Below, one piece after another: positions 12,801 through 24,915 of a stretch of 64,000 bases of DNA. A program made the position numbers and the translations under genes. The notes below the pieces were generated by a model, which saw nothing but the letters and a program-made list of their open reading frames with translations, was not told where the DNA came from and made no database searches. The DNA comes from Rutidosis leptorrhynchoides (lineage: Eukaryota; Streptophyta; Magnoliopsida; Asterales; Asteraceae). The first letter of the stretch is position 1, and each line of letters begins with the position of its first letter. The stretch lies in contig NC_092333.1 of assembly GCF_046630445.1 (NCBI RefSeq), positions 183,456,501 to 183,520,500 on the forward strand, read 5' to 3'.

Positions 12801-12955
12801 TTGAATCTCTATCTCAATCTGTTATGACAGCTTCATTCGTACACTTCATCTATTCGAATCATTTTACCTATATTAGTCAATAATGATAAAACTCTATTTA
12901 TCAGCTCATATTCGTCAGGAAAACATATTTATTGTTAGCCATGACGACCTCACTC
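9856..12955. other. Internal region of element 1 without recognisable pol
   Basis: No protease, RT, RNase H or integrase motif seen on either strand. About 10560-10760 closely matches a stretch of LTR B (39595-39790). About 11940-12990 corresponds, in inverted order in the window, to 62801-63840 of element C. One gag-like trace lies on the opposite strand (11099-11329). The rest is AT-rich without clear features. Confidence 0.6.
11099..11329 (-). pseudogene. Antisense gag C-terminal (zinc-knuckle-like) fossil inside element 1
   Basis: The minus strand reads RFKPRSNEVAG, then LRYQKGNRIYQDYSKAT, then KLTCWSCDKIGYLEKG. This resembles the region leading into the nucleocapsid zinc knuckle of plant Ty3-type gag, in decayed form. 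It faces opposite to the element, whose orientation is fixed by its primer site and polypurine tract. Likely an inverted piece of another element or a rearranged part of its own gag. Fossil, broken. Confidence 0.45.
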
Positions 12956-12975
12956 AAATTTCGGGAGGAAATTTC
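12956..12975 (+). promoter_or_regulatory. Polypurine tract of element 1
   Basis: CAAATTTCGGGAGGAAATTT lies about 20-35 bp before the 3' LTR and is followed by AACGAGTAGGTAC, which directly abuts the LTR. Element C has the same tract in reverse (62801-62842). Confidence 0.7.
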
Positions 12976-12991
12976 TTTAACGAGTAGGTAC

Positions 12992-13445
12992 TGTGATGAC
13001 CCGGGAATTTCCGACCAAATTTAAACTTAAATCTTTATATGATTTTGACATGATAAGCAAAGTCTGTAATGTGAAGTCTCAAAAACTTTGAACTGTTCTC
13101 ATATATTCATTTGACCAGTGAATATTTCCAACGATTCACGAACCTTTGACTTTAAATTTAAATGTATATATATAAATAGCTATATATTAAAAATTAACTT
13201 ATTAATAATCTATTATGTGATTTAGTAACATAACTTAAATTTGTTATTTTGAATATATAGCGTATATCGAATATAAATGATTTTAAACATGAATTTTCAA
13301 CGACAGCAAAGTATTAAATATATGATGTTATATTTTAAGTTTAATTGTTTTGATATATATATAATTAATACATCCATCCAAGTAATAGAATTTGATATTT
13401 GAAACATATTTATATATGTAGTAGTTTGAATATATATATATGATA

Positions 13446-13507
<62 letters not shown>

Positions 13508-14961
13508 AAATGTATAAATACTAAAAATACAATATATATTATTAAATAATTAATAATATGTAACATTTTTATATTAAAATTTAATTACAAGAAAAATATA
13601 AATACCATACTAATATTATTACTAGTTATATTATTATTAATGATATTAATATCAATATTAATATTAATATATAATACATAGATATGAAAATTAGAAACAT
13701 TTAAATTGTTATATTATTATTAATATTATAATTAATTAATACTATTATGACAAATATTATTATTAGTAACATTTATAATGTTATTATCATTTTATTTTTA
13801 TCATCAATATTATTAATTATTAATAAATTTATTAAGATCATTATTATTATTAAGATCATCATATTATTATTATTATAATTCTTATTATTATTAATATTAT
13901 TATTATTAATTATTTTGATTATTATTAATATTATTAATTATTAATTATTGATATTATTTATATAAAACTCATATATGTACTGGTTGAGAATCATAACCCG
14001 TTTGATGTAGCAATCATACTGTATGAATTTTGTTTTGTTGTCTCTAAAATCTGTACTAAACATATTCCATTTCAGATATAGCCAAATTCATTTTTCAACT
14101 CTATTCTTTTTTTCTTTCTGTATCTTTCTTCTAGTTTGATTTTTTTATCGTTTGTAATAACCCCACAAATCAATATAATTGTCCTTCTAATTTCTCTACG
14201 ATCAGTTATAACTCAACCTCAATCATTCAGTATAATTCATACACTGCAAATTCGAAATTTAAAACAAAAATTGAACAAACCCAGCTAGTTTCCTCTGTCC
14301 TTGAACTTTTTATCAAAACTTCGAATTAAAAACCCATTTCAAAATCTATCAATGCAAAGATGTTAGGAATCTTTCACTTAACGTTTCTGGAAAGTATCAA
14401 ATCACAATTTTTCATATTGAGCTCGAATTTTTGAGAGTCAAAGATTTAAGTAAAAAGTCAACCGACTTGTTCTTGGGGAAATTTGAGCCCGTTGTGATGT
14501 TTTAAGTCTAATTGATAATCCAAAAAGTCTTTATGTACGAATTACAACCTGTTTCATGTTAAACTTATGATCAGAAACCTTCTAAAAATCAAAGATTGAA
14601 TTTTACGTTCTTCGTTTTAATTTTTTTTTCAGCGACTGTTTCTTTTTTTTTATTTGCATCGCTGTTAATTTCCATAATTACAGGTCGTTTCTGTATCAAG
14701 ATTGCAAAATAATTCAAACCTTAAACTAGTTATATTCTGAGTTTCGATTGCCCACTGATTGATTCGAATGGTGTGAAGAAGATGAACACAGTGGAATACG
14801 AGTTATATATAAATCGGGTATGTTTTAATTCGGAAAACGGGCATAGCCCAGATGGTCAGGAGCGTTCACAGTTATTCGAGAGGTCGGGAGTTCGAGTCTG
14901 GTTCGCAACAAATTTTTTTTTTAAAAGCTTCATTGAGGTAGTTATTTAATTTTATTATTAC

Positions 14962-15023
<62 letters not shown>

Positions 15024-16765
15024 TTATTACTATTATTATTATTGTTATTATTATTAACTATGTTATATTATTATGTAAATTATTAATATCACAAATATTA
15101 ATATTATGAGTATTATTATTATCATTAACAAAACTAATATTATTATTATCGTCATTGTTAATACTATTATTATTATTATTAGTTATTGTTAATATTATGA
15201 TAATTGTTATTAATCATAATATTTAGAAGTATCATTAGTACTTTTATGAAGGTAATAAAATTTAGTATTAGATCATTAAAAATTAAGACTTGTATCGTTT
15301 TAAAAAAACTATTAGTATTATTGTTATTATTACTAGTATTATCATTAGTATTAGTTATCATTTATCATTATTATTATTATTATAATTATAATTATAACTA
15401 AGAACATTGTTATTACTACTATTATTATTATTATCATTTTGATTAAGTAACATCATTAAGTATTAACAACATCATTATTAGTATTATTATTAATAACGTT
15501 ATTATTATTATTATCATTAGTAATTCATTAGTATTATCAAAAACTATCTTTTAAGTCGATAAATACTTTGTACATAAAATATATTTATTATATATACTAT
15601 AATTATATCAATATTTTACATAACTGTTTATATCAAGCCTATTAATATTATCTATATAAACACTTACAAATAGCAAACTGTCAATTTTTAAATATAACAT
15701 TAAACAGGTATGGATATATTACTATAACTATATAAATAATAATCTTTTTTAAATATAAACACAAATTAAATATATAATATATAAATTAAGATATAATAAA
15801 TTGTTCGATTACGATTATACGTTTTAATACATATACATACCAATGATTTAGGTTCGTGAATCCGAGGCCAACCCTGCATTGTTCAATATAGTCATATGTA
15901 TTTTTACTACAAAATACAATAGGTGAGTTTCATTTGCTCCCTTTTTAAATGCTTTTGCAATATATATTTTTGGGACTGAGAATACATGCGCTGCTTTTAT
16001 AAATGATTTACAAAATAGACACAAGTACGTGAAACTACATTCTATGGTTGAATTATCGAAATCGAATATGCCCCTTTTTATTAAGTCTGGTAATCTAAGA
16101 ATTAGGGAACAGACACCCTAATTGACGCGAATCCTAAAGATAGATCTATTGGGCCCAACAAGCCCCATCCAAAGTACCGGATGCTTTAGTACTTCGAAAT
16201 TTATATCATGTCCGAAGGAGGATCCTGGAATGATGGGGATATTCTTATATGCATCTTGTTAATGTCGATTACCAGGTGTTCAATCCATATGAATGATATT
16301 TTTGTCTCTATGCATGGGACGTATGTTTATGAGAAATGGAAATATGAAATCTTGTGGTCTATTAAAATTATGATATGATTATTTATGCTAAACTAATGAA
16401 CTCACCACCCTTTTGGTTGACACTTTAAAGCATGTTTATTCTCAGGTACGAAAGAAATCTTCCGCTATGCATTTGATCATTTTAAAGATATTACTTGGAG
16501 TCATTCATGACATATTTCAAAAGACATTGCATTAGAGTCGTTGAGTTTATCAAGATCATTATTAAGTCAATTATAGTTGGATATTATGAAATGCTATGCA
16601 TGTCTGTCAACTTTATATGTAATTAAAGATTGTCTTTTCAAAACGAATGTAATGCTTGTAAAATGTATCATATAGAGGTCAAGCACCTCACAATGTAATC
16701 AACTATTGAGAATCGTTTATAATCGATATGGACTTCGTCCGGATGGATTAGGACGGGTCCTTTCA
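12992..16765 (+). repeat. 3' LTR of element 1
   Basis: 3774 bp. Matches the 5' LTR throughout, apart from scattered substitutions, a (TA)n array at 13436-13501 absent from the 5' copy, longer (ATT)n at 14950-15025 and about 35 extra bases near 15673-15710. It ends GGACGGGTCCTTTCA and is followed by the target repeat TGATA. Confidence 0.9.
14837..14910 (+). other. tRNA-like cassette in the 3' LTR of element 1
   Basis: Second copy of the module at 7086-7159. The B-box-like GAGTTCGAGTC is unchanged; the A-box-like region reads TAGCCCAGATGG. A T-run follows directly. Confidence 0.7.
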
Positions 16766-16770
16766 TGATA

Positions 16771-17950
16771 TACGATAAGTTATACCTAAAAGTTCATGTT
16801 AAAGAAATTCATAATAAATCTATCCGGGTGGATATGAAGGCAAAAAAATTCACAAAAGACCCGGTCGTTGATCAAAACAACTCAGATGATGAATTTGTTG
16901 ATGACACGTTTGAGAATTCAGAAGAGGAAGATGAGAATAACTCCATGATTGATTCTGGCATTGATGGTTGGGAAGGAAAGAATAAACCGACCAAATTGGA
17001 TGATGTGATTGGTATCACAAAAGCAGTACACGATAACAAGGAGGATCATCTCAAGTCCGGAAGTAATTTCAGTCCTAATACCTTCAACAATCAAAAGTTC
17101 GGCAACAATTATTGTTAGAACTACGACAATAGCAATGGTTCATGTAACAACAATGGTCATGGGGTGGAACAAGGAAAGACAGATGTGGAACACGGGAAGA
17201 AAGTTGATGTGGAAGATGAGGAGGCCGACTGCTTTGGAATTGTAAACCTGTTCAATAACGTTAACGATGATGTTGGTAACGGGGTGAACGACTCTCCTTT
17301 TTCCAATAAACCTAATTCATATTCGTGCAAAATCTCCAGGCAAAACTTACGAGGATACAAAAACTGCAGCATTTAATTGTGATCAACTAAACAATTCGGA
17401 TCAAGTGAGGCCCAATTACGTATTAGATCAAGTACATCTCACCAACAATTGTTGCCCAGAAAAAGGTGATGATGTTGGCCCAATTCCAAAACAAGCCCAC
17501 TTAATTAAAGAAAAAAATTTTAACTCTTCAATTAGGCCATAAAAGTCAATGGGGCCTTGTGGTGTACCAAATAACCCAACAACATAAAAAAGTAAGTTGG
17601 GCCAGACAAAGACCAAGGAGATCGATAAGGGTTATGCAGTGCACAAGGGTAAAGTTGCTAGGGATGTTCGACATACTAAAATCAAAAAAGATTGTTGCTG
17701 GAAGACAATAAGAACCTGGAGTGCAACCTCTCGATTCATGAATGTAGAGAATGTTGCGAGAAAGAATAGAGGGGAATTCGAGAAGATCCGGTCAAATTTC
17801 ACTGATTGTAGGTGTAAAATTAGTGGCAACGTCAAACACCAAGGCACAAACAGCAGAAACTCAATCAATACTGATTGTGAATCCTACAATTCCATCAATA
17901 CTGAAAGCATTCATGATTTTGGGCAACAAATTGGCCGGAAATGAAAGGAG
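16771..17950 (+). pseudogene. LINE acidic linker region
   Basis: Resumes the LINE protein after element 1: IYDKLYLKVHVKEIHNKSIR, then an acidic block DDEFVDDTFENSEEEDENN (about 16885-16945), then Asn/Ser/Gly-rich sequence (GSNFSPNTFNNQKFGNNYC) and DCFGIVNLFNNVNDD (about 17230-17270). Such acidic linkers lie between the RRM and endonuclease domains in plant LINE proteins. Several frame changes and stops occur between 17115 and 17950. The endonuclease and RT that should follow are missing. Confidence 0.65.
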
Positions 17951-18890
17951 AAATCCTTCACTCAGTTATTCAGGTACTTGGAAGAACAATATCATAGCAG
18001 CAGGCTCCCACATCGAAGACTCACAGCTTGACTTCAAGAGCTCCTTTGTTCGTAAAGTAGGAAATGGAGCTAACACTTTATTCTGTGATAACATGTGGTT
18101 CGGGCAAGAAATATTTAGCACCCTTTTCCAAGACTGTATAGTTTAGAGATCTCGAAGAAGGCTAAGATTAGCGAGAGAATGGCAGATAACCAAATCGTTT
18201 GGAATTGGAGATGAGAACCTTTCGGCAGATCCCTTAACGAATTAGACTCATCGATGCAGCTGATTAATTCGGTTAATCTGGACTTTAGCAAATCAGATTC
18301 ATGGTTATGGAACTGCTCTAATGATGGTAAGCTCACGGTTAAAAGGCTTTCCTCCATGATCGATGGTCTCCTTAGGTCATTTTTTCTCAATGTACAGAAG
18401 ACAAGTAGAAATCGCTTGGTTCCAAAAAAGTGCAGATTTTTGTTTGGAAAGCATCGAGGAAAAAACTACCAGTTAGATTTGAGTTGGATAAAAGGGGAGA
18501 TTTTGTGATGACGACTTAGAGACGGTAGATCACTCGCTCACTTCTTGTAAATTCATGTTTGACATTTGGAATCGTGTTAACAATTGGTGGAATATTGGCA
18601 TCACATCAACACAAAACCTTAGTGATATATTCAAAGAAGATACTATACAACAAGGCTCGGTTCTTGGGAAAGCAATTTGGCAAGAGACTCGTTGGATTAG
18701 TGCATATTTAATTTGAAAAATCGAAATAACCTATTGTTTAAAAGAAAAAATTGGAACGCTCCGGTGGCTCTAAATGATATACAAATAAAATCCTTCGAGT
18801 GGATCTCACATAGATCGAAAAGAACGGACATCGATTGACATATTTGGCTCACTAACCCGAGCTTTTATCTCAAATACACGTAATGTTTCT
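17951..18890 (+). pseudogene. LINE C-terminal post-RT and zf-RVT region
   Basis: Starts near SGTWKNNIIAAGSHIEDSQL and KSSFVRKVGNGANTLF (17970-18090), the block that follows the RT domain in plant LINEs. Then come NSVNLDFSKSDSWLWNCSND with GKLTVKRL (about 18265-18350), the zf-RVT-like VPKKCRFLFGKHRGK (about 18420-18465), and VDHSLTSCKFMFDIWNRVNN (about 18520-18590). It ends near WISHRSKRTDIDWHIWLTNP. Frameshifts and stops break it several times (for example near 18147, 18506 and 18715). Confidence 0.75.
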
Positions 18891-19010
18891 GATGTAAGTT
18901 GACGAGTTGCACCCTTAGCAGCTCTTTTTCGTGTTTTGTTTGTAGTCGCGTCCCCGTCATTTGTTTATTGTATATTGTGTTGTACTTGTATTATTCTTGA
19001 GTAATAAATA

Positions 19011-19042
19011 TCTTTTTGCTTTTCAAAAAAAAAAAGTAATTA
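19011..19042 (+). other. LINE 3' end, A-tail and candidate target duplication
   Basis: ATCTTTTTGCTTTTC is followed by 11 A's (19025-19035), a common plant LINE end. AGTAATTA (19035-19042) repeats the sequence at 1713-1720. Confidence 0.65.
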
Positions 19043-19622
19043 GTAACCTGTAAATTTAATCGCATTAACAAGATAAATAAAGAATTAACAATAAAACGAC
19101 ACAAAAATTTAATTTAGTTATATTTAATCTCTGAATTTAGTCAACGAGGACAAATCAAAAGATCTTTATTATATTTGTGGCTAAACCTAGACACACCTAG
19201 GCTTGGGGTCTACAAAAGGTATAGAGTTGTATACATAGAAAGTACAATGATAGAGTGAATCAAATACAAACTAATTCAAACAAGAGGAAGACTAGTTTAA
19301 ATTAGATTATGGGCAAATAGCAACCCTTCCTTGCTTATAGCGATCCGGACCAAGTCAGATAGCCATCTCACCTTGCACAAGGTGATTCACAAAATGAGAT
19401 GTAGCCATTAAATAATAAGTACATGGTTGTACTCGTACGTAAACATTATGGCATTGAAGTTGCTATAGTAACTAAATAGCAACACTACACCAACTAATTC
19501 TATAATCTTTCAAAATAAAAACAGCACCATCCCACCAAACCATCACATCTCTACACACCATAAAACCCCCACCCCTAATCCAAATTCTCAATATATTTCA
19601 CTTTCCATTTTCCTAACCAAAA
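19043..19622 (+). promoter_or_regulatory. Upstream region and 5' leader remnant of the FLA pseudogene
   Basis: No coding sequence. The last 120 bp is a C/A-rich leader (ACCCCCACCCCTAATCC near 19565), as in many plant 5' UTRs. TATA-like candidates are TCTATAAT near 19500 and CATAAAAC near 19559; neither can be chosen from sequence alone. Since the gene is broken, this is probably a dead promoter. Confidence 0.4.
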
Positions 19623-19797
19623 ATGCCAACATTATTCAAAATCTCATCATTTCTTATAAGACCAATCCCAACCATGACGCCGTCATGGGCATTTCCTCAC
19701 TGTCACATCAGCGCCACATTAGCTTTCTCTCTCCTCATTTCTCACCACTTCCTCCCATAACACAACATTGTCAACCATGACATACTTCCTCAATTTT

Positions 19798-19994
<197 letters not shown>

Positions 19995-20974
19995 ACAAAT
20001 AAAAAATTGTTTTTAAACATCACATTTATTAAACAACAAAGGTTAATACGGTTACATTTTTTTTAAAAGGAAAACGACATAAACTTGAGCATAAATTAAA
20101 AATTACATAAACTTAAACATAAAAAAAAAACACAATTAAACTACTCATCATCGTTGTAACAGTCTTCGTCTTCTTCGTTGTCCTCGTCTTCGTCTTCTTC
20201 GTAGTCTGTAACAACCCAAACCATACCGCGTATAAAACCCCGTTAAATTTCATGAAAAAAAATTTTTTTTGCTGACTGACCCAGTTGCGCGGCGCGCAGA
20301 ACCTGTCTGGCAGCCCGCTGTCCCGTTTTACTTAAAATGCCAAAATGTTTGACCCGTTCCCGACGTTTTTAGCCAAAACGCTTTTAACCATGAATTCATA
20401 CATATAAAACTAACACGTTTAATTAATAAAATTAAGTTTACGAAGCGGGTCCCACAACGACCCATTTTACCACCTTAAGTACCGAAATACAATATTTGAC
20501 CAAAAGACTTTAATGCAATACAAAGCCGAGCATGGCGATTGGGGATACGCTACCCAATCCTAAATGATCCAAAAGCAAGTCACTAAAGCAACTATGCACG
20601 TCTTCTAGTCCTCGCGCTTACCCGAGCCACCATATCCGCATGCGATCTATAAAAAGAGTCAACAACGAGAGGGTAAGCTAATGCTTAGTGAATGATAACA
20701 TACTACATACATATATATGTATAAAATGAATACGCCACACAAACAAATACCGCATACCGGGGCATCCAAGTATAAAGCATCTACACTAAGCATACCGTAC
20801 GATCTAAGCAACGAGCTAAAGATACAACACAAAAGATAGTCCATCAACGACAAAGTAAACATCGCCAAATAGCTACACCCGGAGGGTTAGCTACAACACA
20901 ACAACACATTAATATATATATATATATAACAATATAAACGAACAAGGTTAACCCCTTAACCTCAAACACACGAA

Positions 20975-21155
20975 CATTGGCCGAACAACCCGAGCCTTGT
21001 GAATTCGCACAACCCGAAATTCACTTCTCAACCATAAGATGACCGAACAACCCGAGTCATCATGAATCCGCACTACCCGAGATTCATTACCTCCAATAAG
21101 GTGACCGAACAACCCGAGTCACCATGAATCCGCACTACCCGAGATTCATTTCACA
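20975..21155. repeat. ~55-bp minisatellite in LTR D (three units)
   Basis: Units built on CCGAACAACCCGAGTCA, then ATGAATCCGCACTACCCGAG and ATTCA, repeated three times. The same block is in the other LTR (27085-27260), and related units occur in the internal region (23215-23535). Confidence 0.85.
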
Positions 21156-22397
21156 ATACTAAAACCCACGGTCACGGGATTATAAAATCCACCACACAAC
21201 CATATCAACCCTTCGCCATTAGGGTTATAACAACCAAATCACAACCAAGTGTGATAACGTGCACACAAACGTGTACTTCGCCAAAGATGGTCAACCAAGA
21301 CGCACAAACGTGCCAATTGGACTCATACACAAGTCCTTCAAATCCACCTATATGTGAAGTGAGCTCTATAACCGAGAATCACTTCACCCGACCCGCACCC
21401 ATCCTACACATACATATGCATATAGGATATTATCACTCACTTGAAGTCTTGAAGAAAGCTTCCAAGTAAACCGCAACTCGCCAATGGAAAATACCTATTC
21501 CATTATCACAAATACCACAACATAATTAGATTGGATTCACAAATTAACCCAATTCGTCACTTAGTGCCATTTCGACCCAAATGCACTTCCAAGCACAAAC
21601 CGTACCCAAACCAACCAATAATCACTAACACAAGTGAGAATGGTCATAATATGCCAATTAAACCCGAACTCAAGTGTTAAACACGTGTCATACCCATTTT
21701 GACACTTAAACCCTAATTTTGACCCATAAAGGCCAAAATCTCATCCTTTACAAGTTTTGACACCAAAACACATTTAACTCGGTTCTATACTTCAACTTAA
21801 TCCATTTTAAGTTTATAAACCTCATTAAATCGCCAATCGGGTCATAGTCACCACCAAACCCTAATTTGACCCAAAGTCAAAGTTAGTCAACCAAACAACC
21901 TCCAATGGGTTCCAATACTTCCATAATCGCTAACTAAAGTGATTAAACTAAATTTAAAGTTCTAAACATGGCCAATTGTTCACCAACCCAAAATCCACCA
22001 ACAATTAACAATAAACCCGATTACTAGCATCACTAAACCCATTTCATCACCTAAAAGGGTATTACAACAAATTAACTCAAAACCCTAACTTGAATATCAA
22101 ATCAAATAGATGAAATTCGGAGTTTGAGCTTACCAATACTATCACCGCGTAGCCGAGAACGAAAGGAACAACTTTAAAACTTGAGACTTTGATCGATTCG
22201 AGCTTCTTCTTCCCCAAAACCTCAAATCTCTCTCTAGACCTCTCTCTCTCTCTCTAAGAATGGATGAGGATGATGAATGGATGTGAAATGATCCAAAGTT
22301 GGATCTAAACCAACTGATAATGCCCACAAATCCGGCCCCATGTGAAATTACCCAAATACCCTTCATTTAAAATAAATAAAACAAGATAGGTTCTGTC

Positions 22398-22436
22398 AGC
22401 GCGTTTGCGCGGCGCGCGGCCGCTTTGCGCGGCGCG
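22398..22436 (-). promoter_or_regulatory. Paired GC-rich palindromic words in LTR D
   Basis: Two copies of TTTGCGCGGCGCGC separated by GGCCGC-type sequence; the same block is at about 28508-28546 in the 5' LTR. On the minus (sense) strand a TATA-like TTTATTTATTTTAAA lies about 20 bp downstream. A likely promoter-proximal element; role inferred only. Confidence 0.5.
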
Positions 22437-22549
22437 CAGATTGACAGATTCAGCTCGTTTCCAATTTTAATATATATAAATATTCAACGAAGCCTGATCT
22501 CATATGCCTTTAATAAACAAGTATACAAAATAAATATTCGGGTCTTACA

Positions 22550-24915
22550 ACTCTCTCCCACTTAAACTCGATCACGTCCTCGTGATCCTCATCACTTAAC
22601 CAAACAGACCTCACCCTACGGTCCTCGACATAAGTCTCAATCCGACTTCCTAAGCAATTCTTTCCAACGAATCGCCTTCCACAACTAAATCGTCACCCGC
22701 GACTTCTCAAGTCCACAATCCGAGCACTAAAACCATGCTCCTACTCTAACATCGGGAAAACTCAACTAACCTCGTACCGAGATATCATTCCCTTAGCGTA
22801 CTATTACCGAGTACAACGCTCAAAGCAACCAAGCCTCAACCTAGGGTCAACAACCCGAAACGATGAAACCGAACCAAACGAATCCTTACGGATATCACCT
22901 AATCATTAAACATCCCTTGTAGTGCGCAATACGACCAATACGCAACTACCGTAACAATACAATCCAACGGTTAGAAACCGATAGCGCCCAAAACGGCTAT
23001 GGGAACGCAAATCCCAAGGGGTACGAAATCATCTATCGTCACACCCGTAACAAACATGTGAGCGAAACACGGCTATCGCATCACTAATCATACCACGTGG
23101 TCCTCACGACCCCACCATCGACGCATAAAACGACCGATAGTTCCCACAACATGGTCCTTACGACCCCACCATTGGTGTATCAAACAACCAATAGATTACA
23201 ACTCAACATGGCCGAAACAACCCGAGCCAAAACACATATGGAGGATGGTCGAAACAACCCGAACCTTAGTGAATTCGCACAACCCGAAATCCACCAACCC
23301 AATCCATATATCTCACAACGACATGACCGAAAAACCCGAGTCATCGTGAATACGCGCAAACCGATATTCACTACTACCGCCACATAGTATAACCGAGGAT
23401 GGCCGTACAACCCGAACCTTAGTGAATCCGAACTACCCGACATTCACTACCTCAAACTATGAGCCCTACCAACAGGGACATTCGTACTACCCGAAATATT
23501 GTGAATACGAACAACCCGATATTCACGTCCCACAACACAACCCTCTTGATGAAGTCAGCGGACCCCGAAGGTCATGCTCCACCAATCTCAATATCGGATG
23601 AAGTCAGCGGACCCGAAGATCATGCTTCACCGATCTCAATACCGGATGAAGTCAGCGGACCCGAAGATCATGCTTCACCGATCTCAACACCACGCTCATG
23701 ACGAAGTCAGCGGACCCTAAAGATCATGCTCCATCAATCACGTACTCCCATGATGAAGTCAGCGGACCCTAAAGATCATGCTCCATCACGCAACCATACT
23801 ATAATGAAGTCAGCGGACCCCGAAAGTCATGCTTCATTAATCATCAATACCACGATGAAGTCAGCGGACCCCGAAGGTCATGCTTCATCAACTACATACC
23901 ATAATCGAGCAAGAACCACCTATATCAAACATAGGCACCGAACAAGAATTCTCCAAAAGAGAACCCGACACACACCTTCCTTAACCGAAGGATTTCACCT
24001 TGCTCACCAAACACGTCCATTATCTCTCAACGAGATTTACCACATTACCGCCTCGGTGGGATTCCAATCCAAACCATAAGTACAATTTATCCGAAATCGC
24101 ACTCTACCACGAATCGACCCAAAACTAGGTCTCGGTAAAAAAAAAATTCCAGATCTACCAAAATCATCATCCGAAATATCACACTAACACTTTCCTCGCG
24201 CAGGAGTGCGACTCCCCCACTTGGAAACACGTTCCTATATCACAACTCGTACACCCGTACGATGCTACCAAAGGTAGACTTTACCAACAATTGGGTACAC
24301 ACGACCCATCACCACACCTTGCTCTAACCTTGAGCACACGAAGGATTTCAATCAATCCTTAAACACTTCGAACGAAAAGTGTACCACGATTACACAAACC
24401 ATACCCTCGCAATTATCCAATTGCTTTAGTTTGTCAAGTTTCACATAGTCACTCATGTACCTACGGGTTTCTCCCGGTACCCTAAGTACAATGTAACCAC
24501 AACACAATCGGAGTCGACACCACGCTAGTAGGTATAAAGGAGGCACCTAATGTCGCGTCATAAAGACTCCATTACCAACACACATCTAGATTTTAAACAC
24601 TCGGCCTCAAAGGTTCCAATCACCCGACGAACCTCATGGTTCATCACTTCAACACCAAAAGCGAACACGCGCTAAACAATCGAACACCAAAACCATTTCC
24701 GTGGCTTGGTAGTAACATTCCCCAAATGCTAAGGAATGCTTGGTTACACCAAGTCTTACGCCCTTCGTCCAACAACCAAACATCACCATAGGGTACTTCC
24801 GTTAGGAACGTCACCCTTAACCATAACATGCAAATCACTATGCAATTAACAAGTCCGAACATAAACGCCACATAAATAAATATTCAAAGACATATTTATC
24901 AAAACGAAACGTACC
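22550..24915 (-). other. Post-gag region of element D without pol
   Basis: No RT or integrase motif on either strand. Holds minisatellite units (23215-23535), a seven-unit hairpin repeat (23548-23889), and otherwise C/A-rich sequence (as seen on plus) without recognised protein. The polypurine tract is at its left edge (minus strand AAGTGGGAGAGAGT, just before the 3' LTR). Confidence 0.7.
23548..23889. repeat. Seven-unit hairpin minisatellite (48-55 bp period)
   Basis: Unit starts near 23548, 23597, 23645, 23700, 23752, 23803 and 23854. Each has a conserved ~33-bp core beginning GATGAAGTCAGCGGACC and ending CATGCTTCA(TC), with GATGAAG/CTTCATC ends able to pair, then a variable 15-22 bp spacer. 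The plus frame stays open through it (repeated KSADPEGHA-like), antisense to gag. Confidence 0.9.

Larger units (their letters stand above)
5320..16765 (+). mobile_element. Element 1: long-LTR retrotransposon without pol, TGATA target duplication
   Basis: Two LTRs of about 3.6-3.8 kb (5320-8942 and 12992-16765), both TGTGATGACCCGGG...CTTTCA. A Met-tRNA primer site lies just inside the first LTR and a polypurine tract just before the second. TGATA stands at 5315-5319 and 16766-16770. The 4.05 kb internal region shows only gag-like traces and no protease, RT, RNase H or integrase, so the element depended on another element's enzymes. The coding traces are broken, with several breaks. By eye the LTRs differ at about 45-50 substitutions plus microsatellite changes (about 1.3%), suggesting roughly half a million years. 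It sits in the LINE coding region. Its 3' end region is shared with element C. Confidence 0.85.
1721..19034 (+). mobile_element. LINE (L1-like, RRM class), internally deleted and split by two LTR insertions
   Basis: Three pieces read in order on the plus strand: 1721-2474, 5002-5319 and 16771-19034. Together they are about 3.3 kb, against 6-7 kb for full plant LINEs of this class. Present are an RRM-like N-terminal domain, the conserved alpha-beta region after it, an acidic linker, then the C-terminal zf-RVT region and an A-tail (19025-19035). Absent are the AP endonuclease and the reverse transcriptase palm: the acidic linker passes directly into the post-RT region near 17930-17960. A candidate 8-bp target duplication AGTAATTA lies at 1713-1720 and 19035-19042. 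The coding frame is broken in several places, so this is a dead copy. Both LTR insertions fall in its coding part, with target duplications. Confidence 0.8.
20207..22549 (-). repeat. 3' LTR of element D
   Basis: On the plus strand it runs TGTAACAACCC...GGGTCTTACA. It contains three imperfect copies of a unit with ACCGAACAACCCGAG (20975-21150) and GC-rich words GCGCGGCGCGC at 22398-22436 and near 20290. Here one GC word near 20290 is missing compared with the other LTR. The polypurine tract lies just to the right (22550-22570). Confidence 0.92.

Noticed and set aside
20659-20868. Minus frame with a membrane-like make-up in LTR D, repeated at 26770-26979
   Set aside because: Copied with the LTR; no family recognised, probably chance.
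23548-23889. CRISPR-like array of repeats and spacers
   Set aside because: The window is plant DNA; repeats are imperfect, spacers are short and similar, and the array lies inside a gag-only retrotransposon. It is a minisatellite.
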